Source: Herbinix sp. (lineage in GTDB: Bacteria > Bacillota > Clostridia > Lachnospirales > Lachnospiraceae). From it: a DNA stretch of 56,445 nucleotides. Location: positions 1 through 56,445 of the forward strand of contig JARBTJ010000024.1 in the NCBI GenBank assembly GCA_029240245.1, read 5' to 3'. This document shows positions 53,743-56,445 of the stretch, one piece after another. The position numbers and the translations under genes are program-made. Below the pieces are notes generated by a model. It was not told the DNA's origin and searched no databases. It was given only the letters and a program-made list of their open reading frames with translations. Every line of letters starts with the position of its first letter. Within the stretch, counting starts at the first letter, position 1.

Positions 53743-53961
53743 TCAGTTTATTAAAGCGGTGATTATAGTTGAGGCTAAGACAATAATTCCCCATATGCTC
53801 CCAGCAATCTTTTCGCTGAATCCACGAGAAGTAAGAAACCAATAAAAAATAAATCCAATGATGGCTGAAATGATAGCACTGCGGAGTTCTGGAAAATTCC
53901 ATATTAATTCGAATAAGTACCTGAATCCACCGTCTATTCCGTTGTAATTAGTTAAAAACAT
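53743..53961 (-). CDS. Small two-helix membrane protein on the opposite strand
   Basis: The 72-residue product has two membrane helices (about 28-45 and 52-70) separated by a short charged turn. GAGGGG precedes its ATG on the minus strand. It runs against the early operon and may be expressed in the lysogen. Size and topology would allow a superinfection or toxin-like role, but nothing specific is seen. Confidence 0.65.
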   Translation of the reverse strand: MFLTNYNGIDGGFRYLFELIWNFPELRSAIISAIIGFIFYWFLTSRGFSEKIAGSIWGIIVLASTIITALIN

Positions 53962-54044
53962 TGTATTACCCCTCCATATTCAAATAATATCATATTATGG
54001 GTGAAAATGGAAGTTAAGAAATGATTAGAAATCAAGGAGGACCC

Positions 54045-54419
54045 ATGAAAGTATCAGACCTAATGACCGGCCGTAATGAGGGCATGGCCATGGCGCTAAA
54101 AATAGTTAAATCAGGAGGCATAGAAGCACTGGAAAAGGAAATTCGATACCGGAATATTACCGGCATATCGTTGAACCTTACCCGGAAGGAAATAAAAAAA
54201 GCTTCTTTTACTGCGAACCTTAGAGCTACAGAAGTAGCAATCACTATCAGCCTGCTAACACTTATGGATGAGTTCTGCTTCAGCAAGTTCCAGGCGAATA
54301 AATTCAAGGATAGCTTTGACCGGAAGGTGGAGGATGTCCTGAATAATGATTCGAGTCTGGAAGAATACCTGACCCGGATTCGGAATGAGTTGAATATTGA
54401 GTTGGTGGTTAAGGATTAA
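54045..54419 (+). CDS. Unknown phage protein, 124 residues
   Basis: AAGGAGG lies 4 bases upstream of ATG 54045; an in-frame ATG at 54021 lacks a site. The product (MKVSDLMTGRNEGMAMALKI...SKFQANKFKDSFDRKVEDVL) is helical and charged. I do not recognise it. Its stop overlaps by 3 bases the stop of the convergent gene. Confidence 0.75.
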   Translation: MKVSDLMTGRNEGMAMALKIVKSGGIEALEKEIRYRNITGISLNLTRKEIKKASFTANLRATEVAITISLLTLMDEFCFSKFQANKFKDSFDRKVEDVLNNDSSLEEYLTRIRNELNIELVVKD

Positions 54420-54697
54420 CCGATTACCCAAAGGTGTTTCGTAATATCAAAACAAAGTAAAACATCATTCCGCTTCCCATTGCTGTCAAAGGAGCAGTAA
54501 AACTGTCTAACCTTATGGAGATCTTTAATATATTTAACAGCCTGGATCTGAAACTTAAAGATTTCACAGTTATCATCCTCAACACAGAAGTATCTGGGGA
54601 TGAGATCACCAACAGTATTAAATGCAGCTATTACGGCTACAGGATGGCCTTGGGGATGCCGGATTACCGGACTATGATCTGGTTTAAGAAAGGGCAT
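54416..54697 (-). CDS. Unknown phage protein, 93 residues, opposite strand
   Basis: TGAGGTG is 6 bases upstream of ATG 54697 on the minus strand. The product (MPFLKPDHSPVIRHPQGHPVA...GDLIPRYFCVEDD...DVLLCFDITKHLWVIG) has a protein-like composition with a small beta-rich fold of the kind seen in other phage hypothetical proteins. The plus-strand ORF across it lacks a ribosome binding site. It is convergent with the gene before it. Confidence 0.6.
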   Translation of the reverse strand: MPFLKPDHSPVIRHPQGHPVAVIAAFNTVGDLIPRYFCVEDDNCEIFKFQIQAVKYIKDLHKVRQFYCSFDSNGKRNDVLLCFDITKHLWVIG

Positions 54698-54801
54698 TAT
54701 AATCACCTCAATAAATTATATTAACAACAAAATAATTATAGAACGTTTGTTCTGATTTTACAATGGTAAGAATCTGTAAATTAAGAAGGGAGAAATGGAA
54801 A

Positions 54802-55443
54802 ATGAATAATCTATTAGAGCAGTGGAACGAACATATTATCAGAGGTAACCAGTTAAGTAGGGAGTTGGAGGATATCGAGGATTTATTAGCTAAGTCATAT
54901 ACATCAGATATTTGCTTCACTGCTTCAGATACAGAAAAACTTTTCATCAGGGTATTATCACCGGAGAAGATGAAAGAGTTAAAAGACAAAACTGTTACGG
55001 CCATCGTGCAGGCAAAGAATGAAAAGACCATTGAATTGGAGAAGCTCATGGGTATCCGGAAACCGGCATATGTCAATCCGGAATTCGAAGCAGCTGTTCA
55101 GGATATGGAGAAGCATATCAAGAAGAAACCGAATCCGGATCCAGTCGAAGAGAAGCTGACTGAAATCCTGGACAAGCAGGCAGAGGAAATTAAGAAGGCA
55201 CCGGCTATACCTAAATATTCTGAAATGACCATAGAAGATGTCCGCAGGATGTACCAAGATGAAAATATGTCCCAGGGAAGTATAGCGGCTTATTATGGAG
55301 TTAAGAAAGTTGTGGTTAATACCTTCCTTCAGAAGCATAAATTATTCAGGAAGAGCAGCAAAAAAGATGATATCTTCTTGGATGAAAAGGTCGAATCGAG
55401 ACAGAAGCAGAAAAAGCCGGCCGATGATAAGGAGCGTCCCTGA
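54802..55443 (+). CDS. Phage protein with C-terminal helix-turn-helix
   Basis: The 213-residue protein is charged and helical for the first 130 residues. A homeodomain-like helix-turn-helix follows (MTIEDVRRMYQDENMSQGSIAAYYGVKKVVVNTFLQKHKL, about 145-185) and a Lys-rich tail. It is probably DNA-binding. ATG 54802 is preceded by AAGGGAG at 11 bases; an ATG at 54763 is possible but less likely. Confidence 0.7.
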   Translation: MNNLLEQWNEHIIRGNQLSRELEDIEDLLAKSYTSDICFTASDTEKLFIRVLSPEKMKELKDKTVTAIVQAKNEKTIELEKLMGIRKPAYVNPEFEAAVQDMEKHIKKKPNPDPVEEKLTEILDKQAEEIKKAPAIPKYSEMTIEDVRRMYQDENMSQGSIAAYYGVKKVVVNTFLQKHKLFRKSSKKDDIFLDEKVESRQKQKKPADDKERP

Positions 55444-55459
55444 ACCGCTTCCGTTGAGG

Positions 55460-55621
55460 ATGCAGGATAAGGATTCCGAGATCTGTCCGATATGCGGTAA
55501 GCAGATAATATTCACGGTATTTATGAAACGTGTGAATTACACATACAAATATGCGGATAAGAGTGGAAAATTGAAATACTGCTGTGGATGGAGCCACTTA
55601 CAAAAGGCGAGAGGACGGTGA
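55460..55621 (+). CDS. Small phage zinc-finger-like protein
   Basis: The 53-residue product has CPICGKQI and a second CC...H group (KYCCGWSH) that could bind one zinc ion. The start is uncertain: ATG 55460 is preceded directly by GAGG, ATG 55424 has none. The reading frame extends far upstream inside the previous gene without a better start. Confidence 0.55.
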   Translation: MQDKDSEICPICGKQIIFTVFMKRVNYTYKYADKSGKLKYCCGWSHLQKARGR

Positions 55622-55625
55622 GACA

Positions 55626-56039
55626 TTGACAGAAAACGAGCAGAAAAAAGAATACTTGAATAGTTATAAAAACCTGTGCAGGAAACTTAAGTCACTAGAA
55701 GAGCAGCTGCAGTCACTCCGGGAAGTGGAGCAATCAGCAAAGATACAGACTCTTTCAGATATGCCGCATGGAAGTAAGCAGAAAGATTTATCTGACTACA
55801 TGGTAAAGATCGATGTGGTATTCACGAAGATCATAAGAGCAAGAGCTGATTGCATCCAGAGGAAGATTGATATTGAAACCAGTATAGCTGATATGCTGGA
55901 CGGAATAGAAAGCGGTATCCTTCATAAGCGATATATCGAGTTTAAGACTTGGGAGCAGATCTGTGTTGAGATTGATTACTGTTGGAAACAAACACATAGG
56001 TTACATAGCAGCGCACTTAGCAATTTTAACATGACATAG
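55626..56039 (+). CDS. DUF1492/ArpU-like late transcription regulator
   Basis: The 137-residue protein is helical and ends with a sigma-region-4-like helix-turn-helix (LHKRYIEFKTWEQICVEIDYCWKQTHRLHSSAL). This is the pattern of DUF1492/RinA/ArpU-type phage regulators that turn on late genes. Its position as the last early gene before the packaging region fits. The preferred start is TTG 55626, 4 bases after the previous stop, with GGACGGTGAG upstream; a GTG at 55584 is an alternative. Confidence 0.8.
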   Translation: MTENEQKKEYLNSYKNLCRKLKSLEEQLQSLREVEQSAKIQTLSDMPHGSKQKDLSDYMVKIDVVFTKIIRARADCIQRKIDIETSIADMLDGIESGILHKRYIEFKTWEQICVEIDYCWKQTHRLHSSALSNFNMT

Positions 56040-56104
56040 AATGACACACTATAGATGTGTTAATGTGTATACAGGAAGGTTGCCACAAAGGTGACCTCAT
56101 GTAG

Positions 56105-56130
56105 GCTGCCAGGTGTCAAAACCTGGTGGC
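56105..56130 (+). other. Stable hairpin in the space before the late genes
   Basis: GCTGCCAGGT and ACCTGGTGGC pair across a 6-base loop. Further short hairpins (for example CCCTCA/TGAGGG at about 56137-56154) lie nearby. The segment could be the leader of late transcription, a packaging-site neighbour or a small RNA; none of these can be shown here. Confidence 0.45.
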
Positions 56131-56181
56131 TGCTTTCCCTCACTCCCCTGAGGGATCCCCCTCATTTGTACCACTCATATG

Positions 56182-56213
56182 AAAGGCACTATGTACATCC
56201 AGAGTGCCTTTTT
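56182..56213 (+). terminator. Terminator at the end of the early operon
   Basis: AAAGGCACT (56182-56190) pairs with AGTGCCTTT (56203-56211) and continues into a T-run of five. It lies about 140 bases after the DUF1492 gene. Confidence 0.85.
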
Positions 56214-56216
56214 AGA

Positions 56217-56246
56217 CAAGAAAAGAGCCGGTTCATGACGCCGGCT
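56217..56246 (-). terminator. Terminator of the minus-strand gene entering from the right
   Basis: On the minus strand AGCCGG and CCGGCT pair across a 9-base loop and run into CTTTTCTTG. It lies 16 bases after the stop of the partial gene at 56262, which supports that gene being real. Confidence 0.7.
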
Positions 56247-56261
56247 ACTATTTCTTTTGGA

Positions 56262-56445
56262 TTAATGCCTATGCTTGGTTTCATTTATTATCCTGATCGC
56301 TAAAATAACTATATAGGTGAACGCGAACCCAACCATACAGAAAATCATAGTGTCACAAGATGCAATAAATGCTTGTATCTTCGTGTAAATTGGAACCACA
56401 AAGGTACTAAGAAAAAGCGGGCAGAAATCCCATAGAGCAGTAGTC
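56262..56445 (-). CDS. Partial membrane protein, C-terminus only
   Basis: An open frame of 60 codons enters from the window edge and stops at 56262. The visible part contains two hydrophobic stretches (LFLSTFVVPIY and MIFCMVGFAFTYIVILAIRI) and ends NETKHRH, like a small membrane protein. Its start is outside the window. A minus-strand terminator follows it. The family is not recognised. Confidence 0.5.
   Translation of the reverse strand, partial: TTALWDFCPLFLSTFVVPIYTKIQAFIASCDTMIFCMVGFAFTYIVILAIRIINETKHRH

Larger units (their letters stand above)
39031..56445. mobile_element. Prophage, left part (integrase to late-gene regulator)
   Basis: Starting at the cpaF junction, the genes follow standard temperate-phage order. 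First come the integrase, ImmA/IrrE peptidase and repressor on minus. Divergent Cro, small early genes, recombination and replication genes, a putative origin, RusA, a methylase and a DUF1492 regulator follow on plus. No terminase, portal or capsid genes are reached before the window ends, so the right end and attR lie beyond 56,445. Early genes are tightly packed with overlaps and strong AAGGAGG sites. Nothing in the visible part looks decayed except one frameshifted AbrB-like gene. Confidence 0.9.

Noticed and set aside
54515-54724. Plus-strand 69-codon ORF
   Set aside because: It has no ribosome binding site; the minus-strand gene at 54,416-54,697 has one and a better protein composition.
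56091-56303. Plus-strand 70-codon ORF at the window end
   Set aside because: It spans several hairpins and two terminators and has Cys/Pro/His-rich chance composition.

Overview
The window looks like a chromosome segment of an AT-rich, motile, spore-forming Clostridia member, most likely Lachnospiraceae. This rests on recognised families (BofA/YaaL sporulation-associated pair, flagellin with a FliS-like chaperone, a T-box upstream of metG, Tad pilus genes, ATP-type PEP carboxykinase) and on strong Firmicute ribosome binding sites. No taxonomy search was possible.

Layout. Positions 1-1130 hold the 3' end of a 23S rRNA and a run of seven tRNAs (Asp, Val, Thr, Tyr, initiator Met, Phe, Lys), with a broken copy of the tRNA-Thr 5' half. 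Positions 1.5-38 kb are core chromosome: a ferredoxin-type aldo/keto reductase, a membrane c-di-GMP phosphodiesterase with a degenerate GGDEF domain, transketolase, a two-component system, a heterodimeric ABC exporter behind a leader-peptide attenuator, a small RelA/SpoT synthetase, an S1-domain protein, a nuclease-like unknown, CAP and CapA surface proteins, galE, metG, pckA, and a DUF885 lipoprotein. A motility block follows (DUF6240-like/FliK-like protein, flagellin, FliS-like protein). Downstream of it, before the terminator, lies an unusual array of about 22 GGA-containing 18-base repeats. Then come yaaL, bofA and the start of a Tad pilus operon (TadZ-like, CpaF).

From about 39,031 to the window end is the left part of a prophage. 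It has entered cpaF through a large serine integrase and cuts the ATPase just after Walker B. It carries the integrase, ImmA/IrrE peptidase, CI-like repressor, a divergent operator region with well-formed promoters, a Cro-like protein, a string of very small early genes, a recombination/replication module (SbcC-like ATPase, Sak4-like ATPase, DUF669 protein, DEAD/DEAH helicase, primase-helicase), a repeat-rich putative replication origin, RusA, a Dam-type methylase and a DUF1492/ArpU-like late regulator. The right end and all structural genes lie outside the window.

The most unusual signals are these: the GGA repeat array downstream of fliS, which resembles the CsrA-binding consensus and may be a CsrA sponge in the motility transcript; a 26-codon leader peptide and terminator ahead of the ABC exporter; an orphan transcription unit between galE and capA with its own promoter and hairpin terminator; prophage disruption of the pilus ATPase at its histidine box; and the iteron-like origin. 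Functional statements about these are inference and are marked as such.
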